Assembly: GCF_963677035.1 (NCBI RefSeq)
Contig: NZ_OY781472.1
Coordinates: forward strand, 124,001-188,000
Reading direction: 5' to 3'
DNA from: an uncultured Hyphomonas sp.
GTDB taxonomy: Bacteria; Pseudomonadota; Alphaproteobacteria; Caulobacterales; Hyphomonadaceae
DNA length: 64,000 nt
A program made the translations under genes and the position numbers. The notes below the pieces were generated by a model, which saw only the letters and a list, made by a program, of their open reading frames with translations, was not told where the DNA came from and did no database searches. Positions 8,637-17,758 of the stretch are shown in pieces (the first letter of the stretch is position 1; each line of letters opens with the position of its first letter).

Positions 8637-9695
8637 TCAGAAGGTCAGTTCGTCTGCCCCCAGCGGCGCAAAATACTTGTCGACCATCTCATCCGGCACG
8701 TCTTCGATCGCCGCCGGGTTCCAGGACGGGGCGTTGTCCTTGTCGATGATGACGGCGCGCACGCCTTCCTGGAAATCGTGGCTCTGCACCTTCCGCCAGC
8801 CGATGCGGTACTCCATCTGCATGTTCTCGCGGAAACTGGTCAGCCGGCCCCCTTCGCGTAGCTGGCGCAGGGCCACCTTGATCGTCTCGGGCGATTTCGA
8901 CCGCAGCGACTTTAGCTGGGACAGCGCCCAGTCGCCGCCATCGGCTTCCAGCGCGGCGACGATCTCTTCGGCGGTATCGAAGGCAAAGCAGCTGTCGATC
9001 ACGGCGCGGTTCGCCTCGAAACTGCCTGCCGGGATGGAATGTGTCAGCGTCCGCAGGATCTCGTTCAGCATTTCGGCTGCGCCGACGGAGAAGTCCGCCG
9101 CGGCGATCTGCTTCATCAGGTTCGGCACGAGTTCCGAGGGAAGGAAATGCGTCGCCACGCGGGCCGCGGCAACGTCCACGCCTTTCAGCCGGTCGCCGGT
9201 CAGCGCCAGCCAGGTGCCAAGCTCACCGGCAAGGCGCGGCAGGAACCAGCCGCCGCCGACATCCGGGAACAGGCCGATGCCTGTCTCCGGCATGGCAAAC
9301 AGCGTCCGCTCGGTCGCGACCCGGTGAGACCCATGCACCGACAGGCCGACACCGCCGCCCATGGTGACACCGTCCATAACGGCCAGCACGGGCTTCGGGA
9401 ATTCATCCAGCGCGACGTTCATCCGGTATTCGGTGGCGAAGAAGACCCGCGCCTCGCTCGCATCGCCCGCGCCGCTTTCCGCCAGCATACGGATGTCTCC
9501 GCCGGCGCAAAAGCCACGCGTGCCTTCCTGATGGTCGATCACGACAAGGTTCACCGCGTCGTCGCCCGACCAGTCTTGCAGAGCCGACAGGATGGCCGCG
9601 CACATGGGCGTGTTCAGCGCGTGCAGAGCCGACGGGCGGGTCAGGGTGATCCGGCCAACGCCGCCTTCGACCCGGATGGAAACATCTTCAGTCAT
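8637..9695 (-). CDS. 3-hydroxyisobutyryl-CoA hydrolase (enoyl-CoA hydratase/isomerase superfamily)
   Basis: 352 residues from ATG 9695 with a GAGGGG ribosome site (a TTG lies one codon upstream). The crotonase fold shows RGFCAGGDI near residue 65 (oxyanion hole), DGVTMGGGVGLS and the PETGIGLFPDVGG segment near 130-150 with the catalytic Glu and Asp. The length and the C-terminal extension (QMEYRIGWRKVQSHDFQEGVRAV) are those of 3-hydroxyisobutyryl-CoA hydrolases, which free 3-hydroxyisobutyrate from CoA in valine breakdown, rather than of short enoyl-CoA hydratases. Two other valine-pathway enzymes are encoded elsewhere in the window, at 20.3 and 31.5 kb. Confidence 0.88.
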   Translation of the reverse strand: MTEDVSIRVEGGVGRITLTRPSALHALNTPMCAAILSALQDWSGDDAVNLVVIDHQEGTRGFCAGGDIRMLAESGAGDASEARVFFATEYRMNVALDEFPKPVLAVMDGVTMGGGVGLSVHGSHRVATERTLFAMPETGIGLFPDVGGGWFLPRLAGELGTWLALTGDRLKGVDVAAARVATHFLPSELVPNLMKQIAAADFSVGAAEMLNEILRTLTHSIPAGSFEANRAVIDSCFAFDTAEEIVAALEADGGDWALSQLKSLRSKSPETIKVALRQLREGGRLTSFRENMQMEYRIGWRKVQSHDFQEGVRAVIIDKDNAPSWNPAAIEDVPDEMVDKYFAPLGADELTF

Positions 9696-9798
9696 CAAAA
9701 CCCCTCACTCAACCTTGAAATTCTACAAACAAACCGCGCGAGCTGTTAACCCGATTCTGGCATCTAAGCGGGGTTTCGCTCAGAGGGGAGTCTGGCGA

Positions 9799-10059
9799 AT
9801 GTATGCGTTTGAGGTGGAAGCCCTCGATCGCAGGGAGGTCCGTTGCCAGGTTGAGGCTGTCGGGCGTCTCCGCATCGGGTGGCGTAAATGGGTGACTTGC
9901 GAGATCCGCGATATCTCGTGCGGCGGTGCGCGCATCGCTGTGGCCGAAGGTGTGGACCTTCCGGAACAATTCGTGCTGACCTCCTGCCTGTTCGACGGCG
10001 AGCGCGTCTGCATGCGCCGATGGGAGTATGGCAGCGAGACCGGCGTCGAGTTTATCTGA
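9799..10059 (+). CDS. PilZ domain protein (c-di-GMP receptor)
   Basis: 86 residues, a single PilZ domain. Both c-di-GMP-binding motifs are present: RxxxR at Arg11-Arg15 (DRREVRC) and DxSxxG at Asp38, Ser40 and Gly43 (DISCGG). The protein should therefore bind cyclic di-GMP and relay it to an unknown partner. ATG 9799 follows a GAGGGGAG ribosome site; the longer frame to 9592 would run over the start of the divergent hydrolase gene. The gene is convergent with, and 19 bp from, the dioxygenase gene. Confidence 0.88.
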   Translation: MYAFEVEALDRREVRCQVEAVGRLRIGWRKWVTCEIRDISCGGARIAVAEGVDLPEQFVLTSCLFDGERVCMRRWEYGSETGVEFI

Positions 10060-10078
10060 CCAGTCTCGCGATACGCCA

Positions 10079-10918
10079 TCAGTTCAGCGCACATCCCTCC
10101 AGCGTGATGCGGTGCATGATGCGCCGCTGGCCGTGATAATCATTCATCGCCCAGTGCCAGGTCGAGCGATTGTCCCAGAAGGCGATCGAGCCCGGTTGCC
10201 ACTGGAAGCGATAGGCATTCTCCTGCTGCATGGCGTGGGCGTAGAGACGCGAGAGCAGCTCTTTTGAGGCCTCATCACTCTTGCCGACAATCTTCACCGT
10301 GAAAGCCGGGTTCACATAGAGCGCCTTCTTGCCGCTCAGCGGATGGGTGATGACCACAGGATGGGTCACGTCGGCCAGCACATCGGCGGCCGCCGCATTG
10401 CCGATCCGGTTCCCGCCGGCATCGGTGGTATTGTAATACGTCGCGCCGCTGGAGCCGAAAATGTGCTTGGCGGAGTGAACGGCGCGCAGGCCTTCGATCT
10501 CCGCCTTCGTGGCATCGTCCAGCGTCTCATAGGCGCGGTACATGGAGGCGAACATCGTATCGCCGCCACTTTCCGGAAGCTCCCGTGCGACGAGGATGGA
10601 ACCCATGGCCGGCTCTTCGTCATAGGAGTGGTCCGTATGCCAACCGCCGCCGATATTGTCCTTCTGGTCCTCTTCCTTCGCGACCATGGCGATTTGCGGA
10701 TAATCCGGGTGCGCGGCGAAGAAGCGGTTCACATTGATCGGCGCCCAGCGCTCGGCAAAGGTGATATGGTCGTCTTCGCTCAGCTCCTGGTCGCGGAAGA
10801 AGATGACGCCATGCTCGGCATAGGCCTGCCGGATCGCGGCGAACTCGGCCGCCGACAAATTCTTCAGGTCAATTCCGGTGATTTCTGCGCCCACGCCGGG
10901 CAAGGCTTCGATCTGCAT
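10079..10918 (-). CDS. TauD/TfdA-family Fe(II)/2-oxoglutarate dioxygenase
   Basis: 279 residues. The iron triad is visible as His94-x-Asp96 (GGWHTDHS) and the distal His255 (TWHWA), and Arg266 (QRRIMHR) is placed to bind 2-oxoglutarate. These positions match the family layout closely. Members hydroxylate taurine, alkyl sulfates, 2,4-D or similar small acids; the substrate here is not evident. No sulfonate transporter is adjacent, so a taurine-specific role is not supported by context. The gene stands alone with an ATG start. Confidence 0.88.
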   Translation of the reverse strand: MQIEALPGVGAEITGIDLKNLSAAEFAAIRQAYAEHGVIFFRDQELSEDDHITFAERWAPINVNRFFAAHPDYPQIAMVAKEEDQKDNIGGGWHTDHSYDEEPAMGSILVARELPESGGDTMFASMYRAYETLDDATKAEIEGLRAVHSAKHIFGSSGATYYNTTDAGGNRIGNAAAADVLADVTHPVVITHPLSGKKALYVNPAFTVKIVGKSDEASKELLSRLYAHAMQQENAYRFQWQPGSIAFWDNRSTWHWAMNDYHGQRRIMHRITLEGCALN

Positions 10919-11009
10919 GGCTTCCTCCCAATGTGCCTTTTAGGCATCTTGAGTGCCACTATACCGCCTGCGAGCTCAACCGAAAATGGTTTCCCTTGCG
11001 CGAGTTTAA

Positions 11010-12665
11010 TCATACCGCCGGTATGGCCCGCTCGATCAGGCGCGTCTGGTCGACATCCGGCGAGACATCGCCATAGAGGAGACCATTGCGGTCGCGGCTG
11101 AGCCGTTGCGCGCAGAAGGCCTCGAACACGAAATCGGGCGCCATTTCGTGAAGCGCGGCGCCTTGCAGCGCCAGCGCCGCATCCCGGGCAAAGCCGCGGG
11201 CCGTGCCTTCGTGCAAGTTCCCGGGGGTAAAATATTCGGCAAGACGGCCGGCATGCGCATCATAGGCATGGTGCCGGCCGAGCGGCTTTTTCAGCTCCGC
11301 CTGCACGGCTTCGAGGCTGTCCGGCTCCCGCGAGAGGGCGCGCAACACATCCAGCGCGATGACATTGCCACTGCCTTCCCAGATCGCATTCAGCGGCGAC
11401 TGGCGGAAGAGGCGCGGCATCGGGCCTTCCTCCACATAGCCTGCCCCGCCATGGCATTCGAGTGCCTCATAGACGAAGCCCGGCTGGCGCTTGCACACCC
11501 AGTATTTCGCAAGCGGCGTGGCGAGGCGCATGAAGGCCGCCTCCTGGTCGTCCGTTGCTGCCCGGTCGAGGCTGGCGCCAACGCGCATCGCGATCGCGGT
11601 GGCCGCTTCGCTTTCGATCACGAGGTCCGCCAGCACGGCGCGCATGGCGGGCTGATCGATCAGCGCCTTCTGGAAAGCCCGGCGCTGCGAGGTGTGCCAC
11701 AGCGCCTGCACCAGTGCGGCGCGGATGCCGCCGGTTGAGCCCAGTATACAGTCGTATCGCGTGTGCTGGACCATATCGATGATGGTACGCACGCCCCGGC
11801 CCGCCTCGCCCAGCCGCTCGGCCCAGGCGCCATGGTATTCAATCTCTGAAGAAGCATTGGACTTGTCGCCCATCTTGTCCTTCAGGCGCATGACATGGAT
11901 GCCGTTGCGCGTGCCGTCCGGCTTCCAGCGCGGCACGAGGAAACAGGTGAGCCCTTCATCCGTATACGCAAGGGTGAGGAAAGCGTCAGACATCGGGGCG
12001 GAGCAGAACCATTTGTGCCCGGTGAGGATGTACGCGCCCTGCCCGTCCGGCACGGCGCGGGTCGTGTTGGCGCGCACGTCGCTGCCGCCCTGCTTCTCCG
12101 TCATCGCCATGCCGATGGTGACGCCGGTCTTCTTGTCTGCCGGAATGAAGCGCGGGTCATAGGACGCGGCCTGCACGCGCGGCACCCATTTGCCGGCAAT
12201 CTCCGGATCGGCCTGCAGCGCGGGCACGCAGGCATAGGTCATCGACATCGGGCAGGTCACACCCGCATCGGCCTGGTTCATCAGGATCATCATCGCGCCA
12301 TGCAGCACATGGCCCGCCTCGCCTGCATTCCAGGCCGAAGCAGACAGCCCGCTGTCCAGCCCCAGCGACATGAGGTTGTGATAGGCCGGGTGGAACTCCA
12401 CCTCGTCCAGCCGGTGGCCGAACCGGTCAAAGCTTTTCAGCTTCGGCAAATTCTCCTGCGCCTGCCGCGACCAGTCCTGCGTCTCAAACGCGCCGCAGCG
12501 CTTGCCGAACTCCGACAGTTTCGCTGCGTGCACGCCGCCGCCCGCCTTCTCCACCGCGCCCTTCAGCGCCTTGTCAGACGCGAACAGGTCGACATCGCCG
12601 AAGGCTTTCGGCTGGTTGGAGACGGTGTGCGTCTCAAGCTCTGACTGGGGTGCGTAGTATTGCAT
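11010..12665 (-). CDS. aidB: AidB-like acyl-CoA dehydrogenase
   Basis: 551 residues from ATG 12665. The N terminus THTVSNQP and DVDLFASDKAL, the FAD-binding GMAMTEKQGGSDV near residue 190, and WEGSGNVIALDVLRA near 430 are the order and spelling of the AidB group of acyl-CoA dehydrogenases. E. coli AidB is induced in the alkylation response, binds DNA and flavin, and has only weak dehydrogenase activity, so a role in protecting DNA or destroying alkylating agents is plausible. A frame extension to 12701 has no AidB homology. No ada or alkB neighbour is present. Confidence 0.9.
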   Translation of the reverse strand: MQYYAPQSELETHTVSNQPKAFGDVDLFASDKALKGAVEKAGGGVHAAKLSEFGKRCGAFETQDWSRQAQENLPKLKSFDRFGHRLDEVEFHPAYHNLMSLGLDSGLSASAWNAGEAGHVLHGAMMILMNQADAGVTCPMSMTYACVPALQADPEIAGKWVPRVQAASYDPRFIPADKKTGVTIGMAMTEKQGGSDVRANTTRAVPDGQGAYILTGHKWFCSAPMSDAFLTLAYTDEGLTCFLVPRWKPDGTRNGIHVMRLKDKMGDKSNASSEIEYHGAWAERLGEAGRGVRTIIDMVQHTRYDCILGSTGGIRAALVQALWHTSQRRAFQKALIDQPAMRAVLADLVIESEAATAIAMRVGASLDRAATDDQEAAFMRLATPLAKYWVCKRQPGFVYEALECHGGAGYVEEGPMPRLFRQSPLNAIWEGSGNVIALDVLRALSREPDSLEAVQAELKKPLGRHHAYDAHAGRLAEYFTPGNLHEGTARGFARDAALALQGAALHEMAPDFVFEAFCAQRLSRDRNGLLYGDVSPDVDQTRLIERAIPAV

Positions 12666-12745
12666 GGCGAGGCCCTCCGCCTGTGGTGTGGCCCCTACCA
12701 TAGGTCGCCGCCCGCACCCCCGGAAGGGGGCGGGGCGTCACATTC

Positions 12746-15247
12746 CTATTGTGCGAACGCCAGATCGTCGAACCAGCCTGCCTCACCCGCCCCGGCGCCA
12801 ATGGGGCTGCCGGGGGGTACGTCGACTTCGGTCACGCCGGGCGTGGCGGCGGGGGCCGGACGGTCCAGATGCGCCGCGATCTTGCGCTGCAGGTCTTCGC
12901 GGGCAGCCGCATCAACCGGATCTGTCCGCCGGGTCGGCTTCAGGCGCTGGCTCATCCCTTTCAGGAAGGCATCGGCCCGCATCGTGACGCCCGGCGACGC
13001 GGCCGGGTCACTCGCGAGCGTGATCAGCGAGGAGACAAAGCGCGCCTGCTGGCGGCGGCGGATCTCGGCCTGGCGCAGCGTCGGTGCGGGCGTAAAGACT
13101 TCCCGCTCCAGCCCGGCCAGCATTTCCTCGAACGACAGCGCGCCCGGGTCACGACGGCTCGTTTCCACAAGCCGCGCGGCGCGGGCCGGGTTCAGCAATG
13201 CATCAATGGTCGTCTGCGAGGCCGTATCGGCGGCGGTCAGCAGGTCGAACATCGGGCCGGTGTTGCCGGGGAAATATTCCGCCCCGCCCGTATTGTAGGA
13301 GAAGGCCGCGAGCGGCGGGGTCAGCTGGTTCAGCACAGTGTCCGGCAGGTCCAGAGACGTCGGCTCCAGCGTGACCAGCAGCGCCGCAAGGGCTGCCCGC
13401 TGGCGCTGCGCGGCAACGGGATGCGCCATGCCGCCGCCATCGCCCCGGCGGGAATAATAGAACTCATACCCGCCGACGGACTTTGCCGCCGCTGCCACCT
13501 GATAGCGATGATAGAGATAGACCGGCACCAGCGTCTGGCGCAGGCGCGACGTATTCGCCCCCGGCTCAATCACGTCGAGGCCGAAACGGTCCAGCGCAAT
13601 CTTCCGCACACGCAGCGTGTTGTAGAGCTCGGCAATCGGATCGTCGCCATTGTCCCAGACGCTGCCATAGGGTTGAGCCGTGCCGATGCCGCGGGCTTCC
13701 GGGTCGTCCACGAAGCGCAGTCCGCTGCCATAGGCAGCGCGCAGCAGCGTATCGCCTTCGGCATCTGCATCTCTGCCTTCCGGATACTGGGCGTAAAGCC
13801 AGGTCGTAGCGACCTTGTCCCATTCGCCGATGCCAACGGCATAGGCCTCAGAGAAGTCGAGCTGGCCGTTCCCGCTGACCTTCACCCACGGCGCCGGATA
13901 ATCCATCACCGAAGCGCGGTCATTCGTGGAGGCGGCGAAATTATGCGCGAAGCCCAGCGTGTGGCCGACTTCATGCGCGGCAAGCTGGCGAATACGGGAC
14001 AGCGCCACTTGTACCGGATCGTCCGCCTCGCCTGTGCCCGTCTTTGACGCGCCGGCCAGCCCTTCGAAGATCATCCGGTCCTGCCGCACGCGCTGGCTGC
14101 CGAGGATGACATTGGCTTTCAGCATCTCACCTGTGCGCGGGTCATACACACCGCCGCCATAGGACCAGCCGCGCGTCTGGCGGTGCACCCACTGGATCAC
14201 ATTGTAACGGATATCGAGCGGATGGGCGCCCTCCGGCAGGACTTCCACACGATAGGAGTCCGGGAAACCTGCCGCCACAAACGCGTCGGCCCACCAGGAT
14301 GCGCCTTCGATGAGTGCATCACGGATCTCAGGCGGCGCACCGGAGTCGACATAAAAAACAATCGGTTCCTTCGCCGGGCTGGAAGCGGCGGCCGGGTCCT
14401 GCTTCTGCAGCCGGAACCGGCGCGCATAGGACTTGCGCACCTGGCCTTCCAGCGGCGCGGAGAAGTCATAATAAGGTACATCGATCGTGCCGCTGCGCAC
14501 ATCAAAGGCGCGCGGCGTGTAGCCATCGTCCGGCAGGCGTACCAGCGAGACATGCTGAACCAGCGTGATCGCCCGGCCATCGGCGGCGGTCGCCAGCACT
14601 TCGGCTTTCGGGTCTTCGCTCGTCAGCGTGAGAAAGGCGTCGAACTCGACATTGTCAGGGAAAGCGAGCGCGGCGGTCGCATCCGGCATGGACCGGTCTG
14701 CCGCCAGCGAAAAGGCCCCGCCCTTCGGGTTGCGCTTCAGAGCGCCTTTCACATCCAGCGCATCGCGCGTGAGATAACCGGAAATGTCGACCAGCAAGTC
14801 TCCGCTCCGGCTTTCCGCGATCACATCGCCGGACCAGAGGAAGGAGCTGGCGAAGGACTGACGTACAGCCTTCTTCTCCAGCGGATTATCGGCGCTGGCC
14901 ACGTAGACCCAGTTTTCCTGCTCCGCGATCAGCTTCTTGCCAACACGGCGGAAGGCGATGAGAGAGCCACCATCGAACAGGCCCCGGTCCAGCCCAATCG
15001 GGTTGGAGCCGAGCCCGGCTGTCAGCCCGGTCGCCTGGATCGCACGCAGCGAGACGCCATCTTCGTCCGGCTTCGGGAAGGCCGCCAGGATACGCCCGGC
15101 TTTGGCATCGGCATAATACGGCAGGAAACCATCAGCGCGGGTCAGGCCGCTTGTCGCCTCGCCCCAGCTCTTCGGATCGTCAGCCGCTGCCGCCCCCGCC
15201 CAGACCAGTGCCAGAACCGAAAACAGGAAAGCCGCCAATCCGCGCAT
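12746..15247 (-). CDS. Exported zinc metalloprotease of the met-zincin (DUF4953/DUF5117) family
   Basis: 833 residues from ATG 15247, which begins a signal peptide ending in AAAAD. The N-terminal half is a beta-rich DUF5117-type region. The catalytic core has HEVGHTLGFAH near residue 424, followed by the Met-turn segment SVMDYPAP, defining a metzincin-type zinc protease. The C-terminal 250 residues are helical and carry the family's YYSRRGDG region. The family is common in Bacteroidetes and marine proteobacteria and is thought to degrade extracellular or periplasmic proteins; substrates are unknown. An extended frame to 15307 is not needed. Confidence 0.88.
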   Translation of the reverse strand: MRGLAAFLFSVLALVWAGAAAADDPKSWGEATSGLTRADGFLPYYADAKAGRILAAFPKPDEDGVSLRAIQATGLTAGLGSNPIGLDRGLFDGGSLIAFRRVGKKLIAEQENWVYVASADNPLEKKAVRQSFASSFLWSGDVIAESRSGDLLVDISGYLTRDALDVKGALKRNPKGGAFSLAADRSMPDATAALAFPDNVEFDAFLTLTSEDPKAEVLATAADGRAITLVQHVSLVRLPDDGYTPRAFDVRSGTIDVPYYDFSAPLEGQVRKSYARRFRLQKQDPAAASSPAKEPIVFYVDSGAPPEIRDALIEGASWWADAFVAAGFPDSYRVEVLPEGAHPLDIRYNVIQWVHRQTRGWSYGGGVYDPRTGEMLKANVILGSQRVRQDRMIFEGLAGASKTGTGEADDPVQVALSRIRQLAAHEVGHTLGFAHNFAASTNDRASVMDYPAPWVKVSGNGQLDFSEAYAVGIGEWDKVATTWLYAQYPEGRDADAEGDTLLRAAYGSGLRFVDDPEARGIGTAQPYGSVWDNGDDPIAELYNTLRVRKIALDRFGLDVIEPGANTSRLRQTLVPVYLYHRYQVAAAAKSVGGYEFYYSRRGDGGGMAHPVAAQRQRAALAALLVTLEPTSLDLPDTVLNQLTPPLAAFSYNTGGAEYFPGNTGPMFDLLTAADTASQTTIDALLNPARAARLVETSRRDPGALSFEEMLAGLEREVFTPAPTLRQAEIRRRQQARFVSSLITLASDPAASPGVTMRADAFLKGMSQRLKPTRRTDPVDAAAREDLQRKIAAHLDRPAPAATPGVTEVDVPPGSPIGAGAGEAGWFDDLAFAQ

Positions 15248-15411
15248 ACCGAAACTCCATTTGCCGGGAACTGGCCGCACGGTGCCGCATAAGGGAGATG
15301 GGTTCAATGCTTGCCGTGAGAGGAGTCACCGATACCACCAGGAAAAACCGGCCCCGGGCCGTTTCCGGCCGCCAATCGATCAGCCACACAGAAAAGCGCT
15401 GGACTTTTTAT

Positions 15412-15426
15412 TGATATTCGATATCA
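15412..15426. promoter_or_regulatory. 15-bp palindrome upstream of the CPBP gene
   Basis: TGATAT-TCG-ATATCA is a perfect 6-bp inverted repeat in an AT-rich patch 44 bp before the CPBP start codon, between two divergent genes. It looks like a repressor or activator half-site pair; the protein that would bind it is not identified. Confidence 0.4.
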
Positions 15427-15470
15427 CGCCGATCCCGCCCGGTCCCGGGCAAACCAATTTCGGACAGACT

Positions 15471-16226
15471 ATGCAACCAGCCTCCCACCGCGCCAGCCCC
15501 ATCCTGAGCCCCCTCATCATCCTGTGGGCACTCACCCTGGCGGCGCAGCTGGCAGGGCTGGCCTATGGGGTCGCGCAGGCCGGCGACAGCGTGGCGGCGG
15601 TGCTGCTGCCGAGTGCGGCGGTCCTGACATTGGTGACGCTTCCGCTCATATGGCTGGGCCTCGTCCTCGGACCCCGGACCGGCCTCGGCGCGCCCCTGTT
15701 GATAGACTTGCTGGACAATGTACCGGGGACGGGGTCGCGCTTGCTCAGACGCGCGCTGTCGGCCTGTCTTCTCGGTTTGGTGTTTGGCGCGGCGATGGTG
15801 GGGCTCAGATTCGCGTTGTTGCCCTATCTTCCGGCGGACATGCCGGCGCTGGGCTTTCGCGGTCCGGTCGGCGGGCTGTTGGTTTCGATCGCAGCTGGAA
15901 TCGGCGAAGAAGTCTGGTTCAGGCTGGGGCTGATGACGCTTCTTGTCTGGGCCGCCTCCCGCCTGTTGCGTCAGGAGCGCCTCCATCCTTTGATGGTCTG
16001 GCTCATCATTGTCCTGACAGCGCTGGCCTTCGGTCTGGCCCACCTGCCCCAACTCGCCTTGTTCGAGGCGGCAACCCCCTTTTCGATCTGGGGTACGATC
16101 CTTGGAAACTGTGCGGTCGGCAGCCTCTTTGGCTGGCTGTATTGGAGGTATGGGTTGCTCGCCGCCATGGTCGGCCACTTCTCAGCAGATGTCGTCATCC
16201 ACGTCCTGCCCGCTCTCTTCCTCTAG
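15471..16226 (+). CDS. CPBP-family intramembrane metalloprotease
   Basis: 251 residues from ATG 15471, with about six to eight hydrophobic helices. The three family motifs are in order: EEVWFR (EExxxR) near residue 145, FGLAHLP (FxxxH) near 185 and HFSADVV (HxxxD) near 235. CPBP (Abi/CAAX-like) proteases cleave within the membrane; bacterial members serve in bacteriocin immunity, phage exclusion or signal processing. The frame extends upstream to 15261, but that segment is basic and non-membrane and crosses the palindrome at 15412. An AT-richer orphan hydrolase gene follows 160 bp downstream on the same strand. Confidence 0.82.
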   Translation: MQPASHRASPILSPLIILWALTLAAQLAGLAYGVAQAGDSVAAVLLPSAAVLTLVTLPLIWLGLVLGPRTGLGAPLLIDLLDNVPGTGSRLLRRALSACLLGLVFGAAMVGLRFALLPYLPADMPALGFRGPVGGLLVSIAAGIGEEVWFRLGLMTLLVWAASRLLRQERLHPLMVWLIIVLTALAFGLAHLPQLALFEAATPFSIWGTILGNCAVGSLFGWLYWRYGLLAAMVGHFSADVVIHVLPALFL

Positions 16227-16387
16227 CAGGTGATAGCGGGAGCACGCAGCTACCGCGGACAATCAAGGAGCGACGACTGGTCACATCTAGTCCAGCCTCT
16301 CCGAATGCAACCAAAGTGATTAATCATTGCTCCCATAGAAAGAATGCAAGACCATAACGGCAAAGGAAATTTCCCTTGGAGCTCGAT

Positions 16388-17674
16388 ATGTTTACGATCA
16401 GTTGGACCCAGCACCCCGTGGGTCACGGCGGCTTTCATTCTGGAAAGGCCGCACTCAATGGGGCCACTGTAGTCAGTTGGGTATTCGACTGTGGGTCAAA
16501 AAGAACTGCAAAATTTGATAATTACCTGAAGACGTGGATCAGCAGTCAGCACACCTCGTTAGACTGGTTGTTCATATCTCATTTTGACATGGACCACGTT
16601 AGCGGCATTGACACGCTGATGATGGGAATCCCGGTCACGAACGTCATGATCCCGTACGTCAATGATGAAGAACTGGCACTTGTCCTGCTCCACGAAATTC
16701 GCCGAGGCAAAGCGAGCCGCATGCTTGTCGAGCTGATTGCAGACCCGGCTGGCTTCTTTTTGTCGCGTGGCGCGACCAACATCTACTTCCTTGGAGAAGG
16801 TTACCCAGATGAATCAGGAGAAGGTCGTGGTGACAAAGCCCCTGACTCCCCAGGCAGGAAAGAAAAGTGGCCAGCAAAAATAGAACCTTCCCCTAAAGAA
16901 GTGCCCCCCCCACTACTAAAAGCCCCCCTAAAATCGCAACAAGCTGTCTACGTCATCAATGCCATCACCTGCGATATTCTTTCTGCTGACGGAACCGCCG
17001 GATTACTCCTAAAGCCATATCGGGCGCCGATCTCCACAGCCCAAAAATCCGGGATTGTTTCTGAGTTAGAGACGCTGACAGGGACTTTCGTCTCGCAAAA
17101 CAAACCGGGTCTGGGGGAACTGGCATACTCAATTGCGCTACACGCCCGAACAGCAAACGGGCGCAGAGACTTGCAAGGAGTTTTCAAAGCTCATGCAGGC
17201 TCGTCCAATCGGTCCTCCTTGTCACTACTAAGTATTCCACAATACCAAAACAAGAACTGCATTTATTGGGCTTTGAAATCCCCCCAATACAGACGTTATG
17301 GCCAAACAGCTCCCGGCTGGATGAATACAGGAGACGCAGAACTGCTCGAACACACAGACCTCGATCATTGGTGCTCCCACTACCGTAACTACTTGAAGCA
17401 GGTTAGGGTACTCGCCCTACCTCATCACGGATCTGATAAAAACTCGGATCACAGACTACAGGACGAATGCAACGGCGCAATGTTGACAGCACACGTCAAA
17501 AGCAACGGCTCCAAACACCCTGGACTGAGCGTAAGATGCTACGCGGGCTCGAAGCTAAACTGTGTCACAGAGAACCCAAGCACCATTGTTCACTTGGATT
17601 ATATGGACTTGATGAAGGCTCCGCTCGTCGCGAGCCGGAAGTCGCCTAATCTGAAACGACGAAAGATGCCTTGA
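16388..17674 (+). CDS. Orphan ComEC-like metallo-beta-lactamase-fold hydrolase
   Basis: 428 residues. Start ATG 16388 has GGAG six bases upstream; a TTG at 16376 is the alternative. The motifs lie in the order of the ComEC C-terminal hydrolase: SHFDMDHVSG (His65, Asp67, Asp69, His70), TGDAE (314-318) and LPHHGSDKNS (His346, His347). Between the first and second motifs is a charged, proline-rich insertion (about 140-185). There are no membrane helices and no ComEC pore, so it is a free-standing, probably cytosolic hydrolase, perhaps of nucleic acid or a phosphodiester. The gene is visibly AT-richer and has more lysine and asparagine codons than both neighbours, suggesting recent acquisition. 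Its function is unknown. Confidence 0.8.
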   Translation: MFTISWTQHPVGHGGFHSGKAALNGATVVSWVFDCGSKRTAKFDNYLKTWISSQHTSLDWLFISHFDMDHVSGIDTLMMGIPVTNVMIPYVNDEELALVLLHEIRRGKASRMLVELIADPAGFFLSRGATNIYFLGEGYPDESGEGRGDKAPDSPGRKEKWPAKIEPSPKEVPPPLLKAPLKSQQAVYVINAITCDILSADGTAGLLLKPYRAPISTAQKSGIVSELETLTGTFVSQNKPGLGELAYSIALHARTANGRRDLQGVFKAHAGSSNRSSLSLLSIPQYQNKNCIYWALKSPQYRRYGQTAPGWMNTGDAELLEHTDLDHWCSHYRNYLKQVRVLALPHHGSDKNSDHRLQDECNGAMLTAHVKSNGSKHPGLSVRCYAGSKLNCVTENPSTIVHLDYMDLMKAPLVASRKSPNLKRRKMP

Positions 17675-17758
17675 TCGGGAAAACGTGCCGCAACTGGCCG
17701 CGAGACGCAATTGCGCCTATGGGGGAAAGCCTGTTTTTTCGAACGGATCGCATACTCT

